64,000 nt of DNA from an uncultured Lachnospiraceae bacterium (GTDB lineage Bacteria; Bacillota; Clostridia; Lachnospirales; Lachnospiraceae), in contig CANRMA010000008.1 of NCBI GenBank assembly GCA_947631625.1, positions 1 through 64,000 of the forward strand, written 5' to 3'. Numbering within the stretch: position 1 is the first letter of the stretch; each line of letters starts with the position of its first letter. Both the position numbers and the translations under genes were made by a program. The notes under the pieces were generated by a model that had not been told where the DNA came from, did no database searches, and worked only from the letters and a program-made list of their open reading frames with translations. This document shows positions 23,666 through 33,257 of this stretch, in pieces.

Positions 23666-25720
23666 TCAGTGCTCCAGATCGAACGCGCATATTAAAACAG
23701 GATTTTCGGCGCGGAATAAATGATGGGCGCCTGCCTCTTTTGCCCTGCTTATATTTATTTGCGTAATTTCGATATTTTTTATACAATGCAATGATAATAT
23801 TTCTTTGATTTCGGAAATGGTTTCCAGACTGACTGCGTTTATCACCACTCTCATATCATTACCTTTATCATATAATGTCTGCAATATCCTTTTAAGTTTT
23901 CCACCGCTTCCGCCAATAAAAACATGCGTGGCAGTTGGCAGTTTATCTGTTCCTTCCGGCGCGTCCGCCTCTATAACGTTTATGTTTTCCAGGCCAAACT
24001 TCTCTTTATTCTGCAAGATCAGCGAAACCGCTTCTTTTTTGCGCTCGATGGCATACACCTGTATATCATCTGAAAGGGCCGCTGTCTCAACCGCTATCGA
24101 TCCCGTTCCGCTACCGATATCATAAACGACCGCGCCATCATAAAGTCTAAGTTTACATATGTCAAGTGCTCTTACTTCTTCTTTTGTCATGGGAACCTTA
24201 TGCATAGAAGCATTGTCCCTTATAAATTCATAATCGGGGAGTCCCGGCGTAAGTCTTTTATGTATGGTATTTTCATTTATACATTCATTTTTTATAAAAC
24301 ATACATATAAACCTTCCCCTTTACGCTCAATGCACTCCTTTGGCGTCAATTTTTTTATCTGCTGCCCGGGATAGGATAACTGATAACCGAGCGTGATCTC
24401 AACTTCGTTCATTCCTGACTTTAATAAAATTTCTCCCAGTCTGTTTACGTCTTTCACTCCTGACATAAGTATATAAGTTTTGCGCCGCTTTGCTATTCTT
24501 TTCGCAAGGTCAGGCAGCTTTTTCCCATGCATACTGAGTATTGCCGCGTCATCATAATTTTCTCCTATGGCAGCCGCCAGATACGCCACTGACGAAATAC
24601 CGGGCAGTATTTTTATATCCGCCCTTAGCTCTCCTTTTTGCACGGTCTGTGTCAGAGCTTTGTACAAATCCCGGCAGCCGCTGTAAAAACCGCTGTCGCC
24701 CGAAAAAAGTATGACTGCCCTGCAATTTTCCATGCACAATTTTTCTTCCCAGACTTCCTTAAGATACGGAATTATCTGATCTGCGAGATAAAAAGGCCTT
24801 TTTTCGATTCTCGGTTTATAAGGTTCGATAAGCCTTTCTGCGCCAAGCAGGATATCCGCATCTTCTATCTCGTCTTTAACCTCTTTTGTAAGGCTGTTTT
24901 TATCACCCATGCCTGCACCGGCAAGAATTATACTGAGCCTGCCGTTTAAATTTATGCCCTGACCGCATATTTTCTCTAATTTATCGCATACTTCATTAAA
25001 ACAACAGCCCTCGTCTTCCCGGGCTTTTCCTACCACATATGCAGGAATTCCTGCATTTTTTGCAGCCTCCAGCTTCTCCGGATATCCGCCGCGCATACCG
25101 CTTTGTTTGGTAACTATACAGGCGATCTCATATTGACGGATAACGGCTTCATTCATCTGTACCGAAAACGGCCCCTGCATTGCTATTATCCGCTTACCGG
25201 CGATCCCCTGTTCCACACATAAACGTAAGCTTTCCATTCCGGGCAGAACTCTTACAAAAAGCCGCTCTTTAATATCTTCATACTTACAATATTTATCAAG
25301 TTCCTTACTTCCAACCGTTAGCAGGATATTCCCGCTTATTTTCTTAAGCGCCTTAGCGCAGTCCTCATTTGTATCAAAATAAACGGCTTTTTCATATTCA
25401 TCACATGAAAAAGTATCTCTTTTCAGCCTAAGATATGGGATGTCCATATCTTTCACGGCCGCCTTTATATTTGCGGTAACAGCAGCTGCGTACGGATGTG
25501 TGGCGTCTACCACTGCTGTAAAGCTTCCGTTTTCAATAAATTCCCTTATGTCTTCCCTGTCCATTCTTCCGCGATGAACTTCAGCAAACGGAGATTTTTT
25601 TAAGACCAGCTCTCCATATTCCGTCGCCACGCACAGTGTATGATAAATTCCGGACTCTGCCAAACATTCGGACAATTTTCTGCCTTCTGTTGTTCCCGCA
25701 AATATCAGTATCCTTTTCAC
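23666..25720 (-). CDS. CbiJ-CbiE-CbiT fusion (precorrin-6 reductase and methyltransferases)
   Basis: Three cobalamin enzymes in one chain of about 684 residues. Residues about 1-250 are CobK/CbiJ, the precorrin-6A reductase (ILIFAGTTEGRKL, DATHPYA, GPFSVQMNEA). About 262-460 is CbiE, the C5 methyltransferase (IILAGAGMGDKNSLT, LLGAERL, SGDSGFYSG, LPGISSVAYLAAA). About 475-684 is CbiT, the C15 methyltransferase/decarboxylase (GLPDYEF, VPMTKEEVRAL, VYDIGSGTGSIAVE, FIGGSGGKL). CbiE-CbiT fusion equals CobL and is common; adding CbiJ is less so. GTG 25720 with GGAGG seven bases upstream is the best start; ATG 25762 and a longer frame to 25813 are alternatives. Confidence 0.9.
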   Translation of the reverse strand: MKRILIFAGTTEGRKLSECLAESGIYHTLCVATEYGELVLKKSPFAEVHRGRMDREDIREFIENGSFTAVVDATHPYAAAVTANIKAAVKDMDIPYLRLKRDTFSCDEYEKAVYFDTNEDCAKALKKISGNILLTVGSKELDKYCKYEDIKERLFVRVLPGMESLRLCVEQGIAGKRIIAMQGPFSVQMNEAVIRQYEIACIVTKQSGMRGGYPEKLEAAKNAGIPAYVVGKAREDEGCCFNEVCDKLEKICGQGINLNGRLSIILAGAGMGDKNSLTKEVKDEIEDADILLGAERLIEPYKPRIEKRPFYLADQIIPYLKEVWEEKLCMENCRAVILFSGDSGFYSGCRDLYKALTQTVQKGELRADIKILPGISSVAYLAAAIGENYDDAAILSMHGKKLPDLAKRIAKRRKTYILMSGVKDVNRLGEILLKSGMNEVEITLGYQLSYPGQQIKKLTPKECIERKGEGLYVCFIKNECINENTIHKRLTPGLPDYEFIRDNASMHKVPMTKEEVRALDICKLRLYDGAVVYDIGSGTGSIAVETAALSDDIQVYAIERKKEAVSLILQNKEKFGLENINVIEADAPEGTDKLPTATHVFIGGSGGKLKRILQTLYDKGNDMRVVINAVSLETISEIKEILSLHCIKNIEITQINISRAKEAGAHHLFRAENPVLICAFDLEH

Positions 25721-25766
25721 CCTGCTTCCTCCGTTGTCTCCCGTTTCACGAACCTCTGTCATATAC

Positions 25767-26495
25767 TCACCTATAACCTCTTTTGGTGATAAGCCTGCCG
25801 CCCTCGATAACACTTTCAGTGTTTCCTATGAACACGGTAGTGAACATATTAACTTCCGCATCTCTTAAGTCCCTAAGCGTGCAGGTTACCGTCTTTGTTC
25901 CTTCTCTCCCGATGTTTTCCGCATATCCGCAGGCTCTCTCTTCGTCTGCATGACACAGTAATATATCACAGGCCTTCTTAAGATAATCTTTTCTTTTATG
26001 ACCGGACGGATTATATATCACTATTACAAAATCACCCAAAACCGCCGCAATAAGTCGTTTTTCTATCTTCTCCCACGGCGTTAAAAGATCACTTAGACTT
26101 ATCACACAAAAGTCGTGATTCAGCGGAGCTCCAAGCAGAGCTGCGCCGCTTACTGCCGCCGTTACCCCGGGTATGACTTCAAGCTCCGTATCAGGATGAT
26201 CTTTCCCAATTTCATACATAAGCGATGCCAGTCCGTAAATTCCGGCGTCCCCGCTGCAGATCAAAGCCGTCTTTTTCCCTTCCCCGGCTTTTTCAAAGGC
26301 AAGCTTACAGCGCTCCTTTTCCTGCCGCATGGGCGTGGAAAGAAGTTCTTTATCTTTAAAGCGCTCTCCGAGCAATTTTATGTAAACCGTATATCCGATT
26401 ATCACGTCCGCCCGGTCCAATACATATATGGCTTCACCCGTCATCATTTCCTCTTTTCCCGGTCCCATTCCTACTATATAAATCTTATTTTTCAT
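25767..26495 (-). CDS. cbiH: Precorrin-3B C17-methyltransferase
   Basis: SAM-dependent ring-contraction methyltransferase of corrin synthesis (CbiH/CobJ). The tetrapyrrole methylase fold is shown by IYIVGMGPGKEEMMT, ADVIIGYTVYIKLL, LICSGDAGIYGLASL and EVIPGVTAAVSGAALLGAPL. 242 residues. It overlaps the end of cbiG by 11 bases and precedes the CbiJ-E-T fusion by a short gap, consistent with one transcript. Confidence 0.94.
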   Translation of the reverse strand: MKNKIYIVGMGPGKEEMMTGEAIYVLDRADVIIGYTVYIKLLGERFKDKELLSTPMRQEKERCKLAFEKAGEGKKTALICSGDAGIYGLASLMYEIGKDHPDTELEVIPGVTAAVSGAALLGAPLNHDFCVISLSDLLTPWEKIEKRLIAAVLGDFVIVIYNPSGHKRKDYLKKACDILLCHADEERACGYAENIGREGTKTVTCTLRDLRDAEVNMFTTVFIGNTESVIEGGRLITKRGYR

Positions 26496-27615
26496 TAAAA
26501 TCTACTCTCCAATCCGCCTTTGCTATTGCGATCGTCATTCCGTCTTTGGCATGTTTTTCATAAACCAGTCTGCCATTATCGCCGCAAAACTTGAGCGCGG
26601 CTCTTTCACATACATTGTCCACGCCCACCACATCATTCACGAAGTCTGACGTGTTAAAATCTCCTTCTACACTTTTTAACTCGTCGGCCGTGTATGTAAT
26701 AAACGGAATATTCTCTTTAACGCTCCACTCGATAAAACCCCGCTCATTTTTTTTAACATCTATGGACGCAAGTCCCGCTACCTGTGAAAGTTCCAAGTTG
26801 GCTTTTTCAAGATTTTCCATAATAAAAGCCTCTATTTCTTTTGTTTTTTTACCTTTTGTGCAGCCCATGCCTATCGCATATTCCCTGGGTATCAAAACAA
26901 GAGAGGCCATGCTCTTAATTTCCATAATGTTCTTATCTGCCGTTTCTTTGTTTAAAAAGGCGGCGGCTTTGGAAGTTATCAGGACATCCACCGGCTCAGA
27001 CGGCGGATAATCCGTTATATACACGCGATCCGCAATCTTACCGTTTCTTCCCGCATGACCGGCGGCCCGTCCGGATATATGACCATTTTCTATCGATATA
27101 GTAATATCCTCACCCGCCAATACTTTGGCGCTCACCTTTGCTATCCCGTTCTTATTTACTATAGACAGATTATTTTTCTTCGCAAAAACGTCTATGGAAA
27201 ACTTGTCGTTTATATCGGTTGCAGTCGTAATGACAGGCTGCGCCTGCAGCTTATTTGCAATAAATACCGCAAGTTCATTGGCGCCGCCTATATGCCCCGA
27301 CAGGACTGGGATAACATACTGTCCCTTTTCATCGATCACAATAACCGGACTGTCGCTTAACTTATCCGAAATATGCGGCGCGATTGCCCTTACTGCGATC
27401 GCGCAGGCTCCGATGAACAGCATTGCCCGCCTTTTTTCAAACTGCTCTCCCGCCCACTCACTTATACTTTTATCTGCAAAATTCACGTTTTGGGCATTAT
27501 TTTGATATAAAGAACATTTTGTATATAGTATACATTCGCCTTCTTTAAATATCCGTGATATTTTTTCCGAAAGCTTTATTCCGTTTTGCGTAAAGCTTAT
27601 AATACTTATCTTCAT
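26485..27615 (-). CDS. cbiG: Cobalt-precorrin-5A hydrolase
   Basis: Opens the lactone ring and releases acetaldehyde in the anaerobic pathway. 376 residues from ATG 27615. The N-terminal domain has ISFTQNGIKLSEKI, the centre has VLSGHIGGANELAVFIA, and the C-terminal CbiG domain has GMGCTKGKKTKEIEAFI, LASIDVKKNERG and ASVR-type equivalents up to ERAALKF. The frame runs 77 codons further upstream but that part overlaps cbiF and is not protein-like. CbiG marks the cobalt-early (anaerobic) route. Confidence 0.93.
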   Translation of the reverse strand: MKISIISFTQNGIKLSEKISRIFKEGECILYTKCSLYQNNAQNVNFADKSISEWAGEQFEKRRAMLFIGACAIAVRAIAPHISDKLSDSPVIVIDEKGQYVIPVLSGHIGGANELAVFIANKLQAQPVITTATDINDKFSIDVFAKKNNLSIVNKNGIAKVSAKVLAGEDITISIENGHISGRAAGHAGRNGKIADRVYITDYPPSEPVDVLITSKAAAFLNKETADKNIMEIKSMASLVLIPREYAIGMGCTKGKKTKEIEAFIMENLEKANLELSQVAGLASIDVKKNERGFIEWSVKENIPFITYTADELKSVEGDFNTSDFVNDVVGVDNVCERAALKFCGDNGRLVYEKHAKDGMTIAIAKADWRVDFNEK

Positions 27616-27625
27616 TATCTTCACA

Positions 27626-28384
27626 CTATTCCTTCGCCTGTCTGAATTCCGTGGAAAAATCCGCAGCGTACAGTCTGGATCTTTCGTACCTGCCATGTGT
27701 AATGACATCACCGACAAGCACAAGCGCAGTCTTGGTGATACCATGAGCTTTGGCCGTATCATAAAGACTTCCGACAGTGCATATATATACCTCTTCGTCC
27801 GGCCATGTAACTTTATAAACAAGCGCGGCAGGCGTTTCTTTATCATATCCTCCGCTCACTAATCTTTCACTTAAAGTCTGCAGCATTCCGGCGCTAAGAT
27901 AAACAGCCATAGTGGCATGATGCGCAGCCAGCGCCTCAATGCTTTCTTTCGACGGCACCTTTGTTTTGCCTTCCATCCTTGTGATTATGAGAGTCTGCGA
28001 TATTCCCGGCAAAGTATATTCCAGATTTAAAGCCGCCGCTGCTCCGAAACAGGCGCTCACTCCCGGACAGCTTTCATATTTAATCCCCAGTTTGTCCAGT
28101 TCATCCATCTGTTCCCTGACTGCGCCGTAAATACCAGGATCTCCGCTATGGAGTCTTACGATCGATCTGCCCGCTTTATCCGCTCTTTGCATTACTTCAA
28201 TAATTTCTTCCAACGTAAGTCTCGCACTGTTATACATCTCGCACTCAGACGGAGCGTATCTTAACAATTCGGGATTTATCAAAGAACCTGCATAAATAAC
28301 AACATCCGCCCGTTCTAACAGCCGCTTCCCTCTTACCGTTATCAGATCCGCCGCACCTGTTCCTGCGCCAACAAAGTAAACCAT
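27626..28384 (-). CDS. cbiF: Precorrin-4 C11-methyltransferase
   Basis: 252-residue SAM-dependent methyltransferase (CbiF/CobM). MVYFVGAGTGAADLITVRG starts the fold, followed by DVVIYAGSLINPELL, RLHSGDPGIYGAVREQMDEL and SCPGVSACFGAAAAL. It overlaps the cbiD end by 43 bases, the longest overlap in the cluster, and is followed after ten bases by cbiG. Confidence 0.95.
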   Translation of the reverse strand: MVYFVGAGTGAADLITVRGKRLLERADVVIYAGSLINPELLRYAPSECEMYNSARLTLEEIIEVMQRADKAGRSIVRLHSGDPGIYGAVREQMDELDKLGIKYESCPGVSACFGAAAALNLEYTLPGISQTLIITRMEGKTKVPSKESIEALAAHHATMAVYLSAGMLQTLSERLVSGGYDKETPAALVYKVTWPDEEVYICTVGSLYDTAKAHGITKTALVLVGDVITHGRYERSRLYAADFSTEFRQAKE

Positions 28385-29466
28385 TCCGTAACCCCCTTAC
28401 TTTTCGCCAGTTCCCCGTTTTTATCCGTATACAAAATACAATCAGCCAAAAGCCTGTCGTTCGCCCTCTTATTCAAATAATAGCAGATACGGTTCACTGC
28501 GAGTTCCATCACAGGCCGTAATTTCCCGCTTCCGTCAAGGATATCGACTGCCTCCTGAGTAGTCGGGCATTCCAGTATTTTATGTATGAGTCCGGTCTCC
28601 ACATTTTCCATTACCGAAAACGCCGCCAACAGTTCCATTCTGCAGTCCGCTTCTCTTGAATGGGTATTCATGATCCCTCCGGCCACCTTTATCAGTTTGC
28701 CTGCATGACCGGTCAACAGCATTTTCCGAAAGCCCAGTTCAACCGCCATATCGACGGTATCTCCGATAAAATTACTGCATTTTATGCTTTTGTCCAGATC
28801 GTAGCCGTAAGTTCTCCGCATAAAATCAAGACCGTAATTTCCCGGCGAAACCGCAACGTAATCAAAACCTTCCGCTCTTCTTTGATTTAATTCAGCTTTA
28901 ATAGTGTCAAGGATCGCGCGCTGACTCATCGGTTCCACGATTCCGCTAGTCCCCAGAATGGAAATTCCCCCTGCGATCCCAAGCCTCGGATTAAAAGTCT
29001 GCTTCGCAAGTCTCTCGCCGTCCGGCACTGATATTATCACTTTAAGTCTTCCTTCATAATCTAAAAGTCTGCATATCTGCCGTACTTCTTTTTCTATCAT
29101 TTCCCGCGGCACATGATTTATGGCCGCGCGCCCCACGGGCTGATCCAAACCGGGCTTCGTGACTCTTCCGACTCCTGTTCCGCCGTCAATCTCTATTTTC
29201 TCTCCTGTCATTTCTTCGCAGGATATTGATACTTCCGCGCAGATCAATGCGCCTGTGGTAATATCCGGATCGTCTCCCCCATCTTTTCTAACCCCACAGC
29301 TTACCTTATCTTCGCTGCGTTTTATGTCCTCAAGTTTTGCCGTATAAGTAAGTCCTTTGGGAGTTTCAATAGAAACTTCCGTTTTTATTTTTCCCGTAAG
29401 AAGCATATATGCAGCCGCCTTTGCTGCCGCAGCCGCACAACTTCCCGTTGTAAATCCGCATCTCAT
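28342..29466 (-). CDS. cbiD: Cobalt-precorrin-5B C1-methyltransferase
   Basis: Methylates C1 in the anaerobic pathway. Diagnostic N-terminus MRCGFTTGSCAAAAAKAA, then GGDDPDITTGALI, INHVPREMI, GISILGTSGIVEPMSQRA and LLTGHAGKLIKVAGGIMNTHS. 374 residues is standard. Its ATG overlaps the cbiC stop by four bases, the ATGA type of coupling. Confidence 0.96.
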   Translation of the reverse strand: MRCGFTTGSCAAAAAKAAAYMLLTGKIKTEVSIETPKGLTYTAKLEDIKRSEDKVSCGVRKDGGDDPDITTGALICAEVSISCEEMTGEKIEIDGGTGVGRVTKPGLDQPVGRAAINHVPREMIEKEVRQICRLLDYEGRLKVIISVPDGERLAKQTFNPRLGIAGGISILGTSGIVEPMSQRAILDTIKAELNQRRAEGFDYVAVSPGNYGLDFMRRTYGYDLDKSIKCSNFIGDTVDMAVELGFRKMLLTGHAGKLIKVAGGIMNTHSREADCRMELLAAFSVMENVETGLIHKILECPTTQEAVDILDGSGKLRPVMELAVNRICYYLNKRANDRLLADCILYTDKNGELAKSKGVTEWFTLLAQEQVRRI

Positions 29467-30107
29467 ACAACACTCCTGCCTGTAAGATCATACAAAAGGG
29501 CATTGCATATTGCCGCCGCCACATTACTTCCGCCCTTTTTTCCTTTACTTATGATATAAGGCACATCTGTTCCCATGATAAGTTCTTTCGCCGCCTCGAC
29601 ATTTACAAACCCCACAGGGACTCCAATAATAAATGCCGGACGCCAGTCATTGATCCGCATCATATCATAAAGCTTTATCAGCGCCGTAGGGGCGTTGCCT
29701 ATCGCAAAGATCACAGGTTTGTTTATATTCTTTGCCTTTTCCATACTTACGGCGGCCCTTGTCATTCCTGAGATCCCGGCTGTCCGGGCCACATCCTCAT
29801 CCGCCATAAAACAATGTACACAGCCGCCGAACCCGGCCAGAACTTTTTTATTTATACCTGCAAGAGCCATATTTGTATCAGTTACGATATCCGCCCCACT
29901 CTTAAGAAGTTTTTTCGCAATATCCGCCGCATTCTCTGAATATGTCATGTTCAGCGCATAATCAAAATCCGCGCTGGCATGTATGACTCTCTTTGTTATC
30001 ATTTCCTCTTCTTTGGGAAGCCTTATACCTCTTTTATCCAACTCCTGTGAGATCATCTCAAAACTTCTCTTCTCAATTTCCGACGGAAGCACATATTCTA
30101 TCTCCAT
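29463..30107 (-). CDS. cbiC: Precorrin-8X methylmutase
   Basis: Moves the methyl group from C11 to C12, giving cobyrinate. Motifs include IEKRSFEMISQEL, VIHASADFDYA, TDTNMALAGINK, AIGNAPTAL and IGVPVGFVNVEAAKE. The start ATG 30107 has GGAG six bases ahead; two further in-frame ATGs up to 30128 are possible. About 214 residues, normal length. Confidence 0.95.
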   Translation of the reverse strand: MEIEYVLPSEIEKRSFEMISQELDKRGIRLPKEEEMITKRVIHASADFDYALNMTYSENAADIAKKLLKSGADIVTDTNMALAGINKKVLAGFGGCVHCFMADEDVARTAGISGMTRAAVSMEKAKNINKPVIFAIGNAPTALIKLYDMMRINDWRPAFIIGVPVGFVNVEAAKELIMGTDVPYIISKGKKGGSNVAAAICNALLYDLTGRSVV

Positions 30108-30161
30108 GTTCTTCTCCATTTCCACCATACTTTAGGCTTTTAAATACGGATGATATAAAAA

Positions 30162-31199
30162 TCATTTTCTCATTATCTGTTCAAGAGCTTCAAGCAATAC
30201 CTCGTTTTCTTCTCTGCTTTTTATTGCCATACGGTAAAAGCCTTTGGACAAGCCCCTGAAATTGCTGCAGTCGCGTATAAGTATTCCGCGCTGCAAAAGC
30301 TCGTCATATAAAGGTCTTTCACTATATACCAGAAAAAAATTCGCCATTGAAGGATATACTTTTAAGCCGGATTGCCTTAGCCCTTCCTCCAAAAAGCTTC
30401 TTTCACGCTTTAAAAAATTAACGGTTTTTCGTATATATTCCGACTGTAAAATACATTCACATCCCGCTTCCTGAGCAAATACGGAAATATTCCATTCAGG
30501 CAGTTGTCTTTCGATCTTCTCAAGCAGCGGTTTATTATCGCAGAGCAGATAACCCAATCTGACTCCCGGAACGGAAAAAATTTTGGTAAACGCTCTTATT
30601 ATGATCAGGTTCGGGAACTTATCCATTTCCCGGACAAACGACATATCATCTTCACAAAACTCAATAAAACATTCATCGAGCGCCACATATATTCCCATAT
30701 CGGTACAACGTTTAAGAATTCTTTTTAAAAACTCCCTGCTTATCAGATATCCTGTAGGATTATTGGGATTTGCCAGAAACACAAGTCCAATATCATTGGT
30801 CAGAGCGGATAAAAAATCTTCATTTAAGCCAAAACAGTCCTTTTCATTATTCTCGTAATATACGATCTCTCCCCCTGCTGCCCCCGCGGCATATTCATAC
30901 CCGTAAAAGGACGGTACAGGGATCAGCGTCTTTTCAGGTCTTAGTCCATGCACAACGGCCATGAAAAGTTCGGAAGCTCCGTTTCCGAAGATAAATTTTT
31001 CTTTTGGCAGACCATAAAATCTGCTTACCGCCTCTCTTAATTTCTGCGCAGATATATCGGGATATCTGCTGCAGTCTTCCACTGCCTTATGTAATGCCTC
31101 CACCGCTTCCTTCGGTACGCCAAGCGGATTAAGATTTACGGAAAAATCTAATTTAACAGGTTTCCCGTAAATATTCCCGCCATGAATTTCCTCCACCAT
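30162..31199 (-). CDS. cobD: Threonine-phosphate decarboxylase
   Basis: PLP-dependent enzyme producing (R)-1-amino-2-propanol phosphate, the linker of the nucleotide loop. It belongs to the aminotransferase class I/II fold: HGGNIYG near the start, LDFSVNLNPLG, FGNGASELFMAV, LANPNNPTGYLI, and the lysine region FTKIFSVPGVRLGYLL. 345 residues. It lies 12 bases from cbiB, whose product uses its product. A histidinol-phosphate aminotransferase is the nearest alternative; context favours CobD. Confidence 0.92.
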   Translation of the reverse strand: MVEEIHGGNIYGKPVKLDFSVNLNPLGVPKEAVEALHKAVEDCSRYPDISAQKLREAVSRFYGLPKEKFIFGNGASELFMAVVHGLRPEKTLIPVPSFYGYEYAAGAAGGEIVYYENNEKDCFGLNEDFLSALTNDIGLVFLANPNNPTGYLISREFLKRILKRCTDMGIYVALDECFIEFCEDDMSFVREMDKFPNLIIIRAFTKIFSVPGVRLGYLLCDNKPLLEKIERQLPEWNISVFAQEAGCECILQSEYIRKTVNFLKRERSFLEEGLRQSGLKVYPSMANFFLVYSERPLYDELLQRGILIRDCSNFRGLSKGFYRMAIKSREENEVLLEALEQIMRK

Positions 31200-31211
31200 A
31201 TCTCCACACCT

Positions 31212-32213
31212 TTATCCCAAATATGCAAGACTCATAACTAGCAGACAAACAAATTCGCACAAGAACGCCGCAATATACATCAACCTGTTCACCCGCCGAA
31301 TATCTTCGTATTCCACTTTCCTTAGGGCGTCTCCGATGTAAGGTTTGTTTACTACTCTCCCAAAATAACTTGCGTCTCCCGCAAGCCGTATACCCAAAGC
31401 TCCCGCGCATACTGATTCAGTCTGCGCCGAATTGGGGCTTTCGTGTTTCTTATTATCCCGCCTGTATATTATAAACGCTCTTTTTCCCGAAAAACTTTTT
31501 CCTCCCAAAAAAGCGGCCGCCGTCAAAAGGCAGGCGCTTATCCTTGCAGGGATAAAATTAACCGCATCATCCAATTTCGCCGCGCTTCTTCCAAAGTATA
31601 AGTATCTGTCATTCTTATATCCTATCATTGAATCCATCGTATTGACCGCCTTATACATTAACCCCAATACAGGGCCTCCAAGCGCCGTGTACAACATTGG
31701 CGCTATAACACCGTCTGATGTATTCTCCGCCACCGTTTCTACTGCTGCCTTAGTTATCTCCTCTTCATCAAGGCGCTCCGTATCTCTTCCTACGATCATT
31801 GAAACTGCCTTTCTTGCTTCCGTCAAGGCTCCGTCTTTAAGACAGAAATATACTTTCATGCTCTCGTCTTTAAGACATTTTACCGCCAATATCCAATAAG
31901 TCATTACCGCTTCTGTTGCGGTTCCCAGATACACATTTATATAATAAGCTAAAAACAGAATGCTTCCTGATACTGCAAATGTAATAAGCAGCACAATGAC
32001 TACCAATAAGGCGCCACTCCAAATTTCTTTCACATGCCGCCGCGCGTCATTTTCACATGAGACATTGTCTGATGAAACATGATTCGATAAATATTCTTCC
32101 AGTTCTGCGATCATACTTCCGATAAACCTCACCGGATGCGGCGATCCGCGCGGATCGCCAAGCATCAGATCCAGTAAGAAACCGCAGAAAAATGCTATCA
32201 TATGATATTTCAT
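31212..32213 (-). CDS. cbiB: Adenosylcobinamide-phosphate synthase
   Basis: Integral membrane protein joining aminopropanol phosphate to adenosylcobyric acid. The N-terminus has DLMLGDPRGSPHPVRFIGSM; NTSDGVIAPMLYTALGG and YKAVNTMDSMIGYKNDRY are family hallmarks; FIPARISACLL follows. Four or five hydrophobic segments. 333 residues, slightly longer than many members because of an inserted charged loop after residue 40. Confidence 0.95.
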   Translation of the reverse strand: MKYHMIAFFCGFLLDLMLGDPRGSPHPVRFIGSMIAELEEYLSNHVSSDNVSCENDARRHVKEIWSGALLVVIVLLITFAVSGSILFLAYYINVYLGTATEAVMTYWILAVKCLKDESMKVYFCLKDGALTEARKAVSMIVGRDTERLDEEEITKAAVETVAENTSDGVIAPMLYTALGGPVLGLMYKAVNTMDSMIGYKNDRYLYFGRSAAKLDDAVNFIPARISACLLTAAAFLGGKSFSGKRAFIIYRRDNKKHESPNSAQTESVCAGALGIRLAGDASYFGRVVNKPYIGDALRKVEYEDIRRVNRLMYIAAFLCEFVCLLVMSLAYLG

Positions 32214-32230
32214 ATTTACGCTGTCTCCTG

Positions 32231-32824
32231 CTATATCTTAGTTATCTGCGTGATTTTCGGATCATTATACAAATCTTTTACAGTGCAGACATAACCTTTT
32301 GCGTTAGGCGTCTGATAGTCAAAATATTCCCCGCCATAGTATTTGCTTAACAGCGCCATGATCGTCCCTCCATGAACAATAAGGCCCGCTTTCTTATGCT
32401 TATACGATTTAAACCCCGCTAATTCTTCCGTCATTTTTCTAAATCCTCTTTCACAGCGTGTCACAAATTCCGCCATACTTTCCCCGTTGGGAAAATTGAT
32501 CCTTCCGTTACTTTCAATCCATTTCCGATACCTGTTGTCCGCCTGTAATTCCGTATGATTTTTCCCTTCAAAATCTCCAAAGTCCATTTCGCTCCACTCT
32601 TTGATCCGAATGGGTTTAAACTGTGGATATAAAATATCTGCAGTCTGAATGCACCTTTTCATCGGACTTACGAATAAGCAATCAATTGCCGGATAACATT
32701 GCAGATCTTTATACTCTGCCAATTGTCTCACACCCTCTATTGAAAGAGCTTCATCCGTTTTCCCAAGATAACGGCGCTGCCTGTTGGAATCTGTAGCTCC
32801 ATGTCTTATGATAACAAGCGTCAT
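32231..32824 (-). CDS. cobC: Alpha-ribazole phosphatase-type histidine phosphatase
   Basis: Histidine phosphatase removing the 5-prime phosphate from alpha-ribazole (or adenosylcobalamin phosphate). LVIIRHGATDSNRQRRYLG carries the phospho-histidine, followed by SPMKRCIQTADIL, EMDFGDFEGK and VHGGTIMALL. ATG 32824 overlaps the upstream CobU-like stop as ATGA and has GGAAG ahead; the frame reaches 32848. About 197 residues. Pathway role rests on context, since phosphoglycerate-mutase-like proteins are diverse. Confidence 0.88.
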   Translation of the reverse strand: MTLVIIRHGATDSNRQRRYLGKTDEALSIEGVRQLAEYKDLQCYPAIDCLFVSPMKRCIQTADILYPQFKPIRIKEWSEMDFGDFEGKNHTELQADNRYRKWIESNGRINFPNGESMAEFVTRCERGFRKMTEELAGFKSYKHKKAGLIVHGGTIMALLSKYYGGEYFDYQTPNAKGYVCTVKDLYNDPKITQITKI

Positions 32825-33204
32825 TTGATCTTCCTGCCTATTCCGCATATTACACGCTCCACTTCATTAGCTTTTTGCGCAAGACTTACAAGAATCCTTC
32901 CGGTCCTCTCCCTGTACTCCCGCTCAGACGCTTCCATCGGTACAATGCCGTTGCCGATTTCATCGCTTATTATTATGCAATCCGGATACTTATTAACAAA
33001 CTCAATAATTTCATGCTCCGGACAGCCGCCTTCACTTATCCGTGTTTTTATGAAATTATGAAGGTGATTTATCACCGGCATCCCGCCCTGCCCTTCTATG
33101 TTTTCCGGCACCTCGCCGTCCCATATATTACCCGGCACCACATTATATCTGCCAAGTACAAAATTTAATTTTCCCTGCGCATATCCGCCGACTACCAAAA
33201 TCAT
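32821..33204 (-). CDS. Small CobU-like protein with altered P-loop
   Basis: 127 residues. The N-terminus MILVVGGYAQGKLNF resembles the CobU P-loop (GGARSGKS type) but has GGYAQGKL, lacking the usual final Ser/Thr after Lys. The C-terminal part resembles CobU (IISDEIGNGIVPMEASEREYRERTGRI). It lacks the middle of a normal CobU, about 180 residues. A full CobU is encoded nearby at 34052-34681. It may be a subunit, a regulator or an accessory guanylyltransferase. It is not a frameshift remnant: it is intact and coupled to cobC. Confidence 0.8.
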   Translation of the reverse strand: MILVVGGYAQGKLNFVLGRYNVVPGNIWDGEVPENIEGQGGMPVINHLHNFIKTRISEGGCPEHEIIEFVNKYPDCIIISDEIGNGIVPMEASEREYRERTGRILVSLAQKANEVERVICGIGRKIK

Positions 33205-33257
33205 AGACCACTGCCCCCATACTCACCCAACCGTACACACTCAACACTGCCTTCTCT

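Noticed and set aside
27616..27846. 77-codon N-terminal extension of cbiG
   Set aside because: It overlaps cbiF, is Arg/Pro-rich without homology, and a proper ATG with correct family start exists at 27615.
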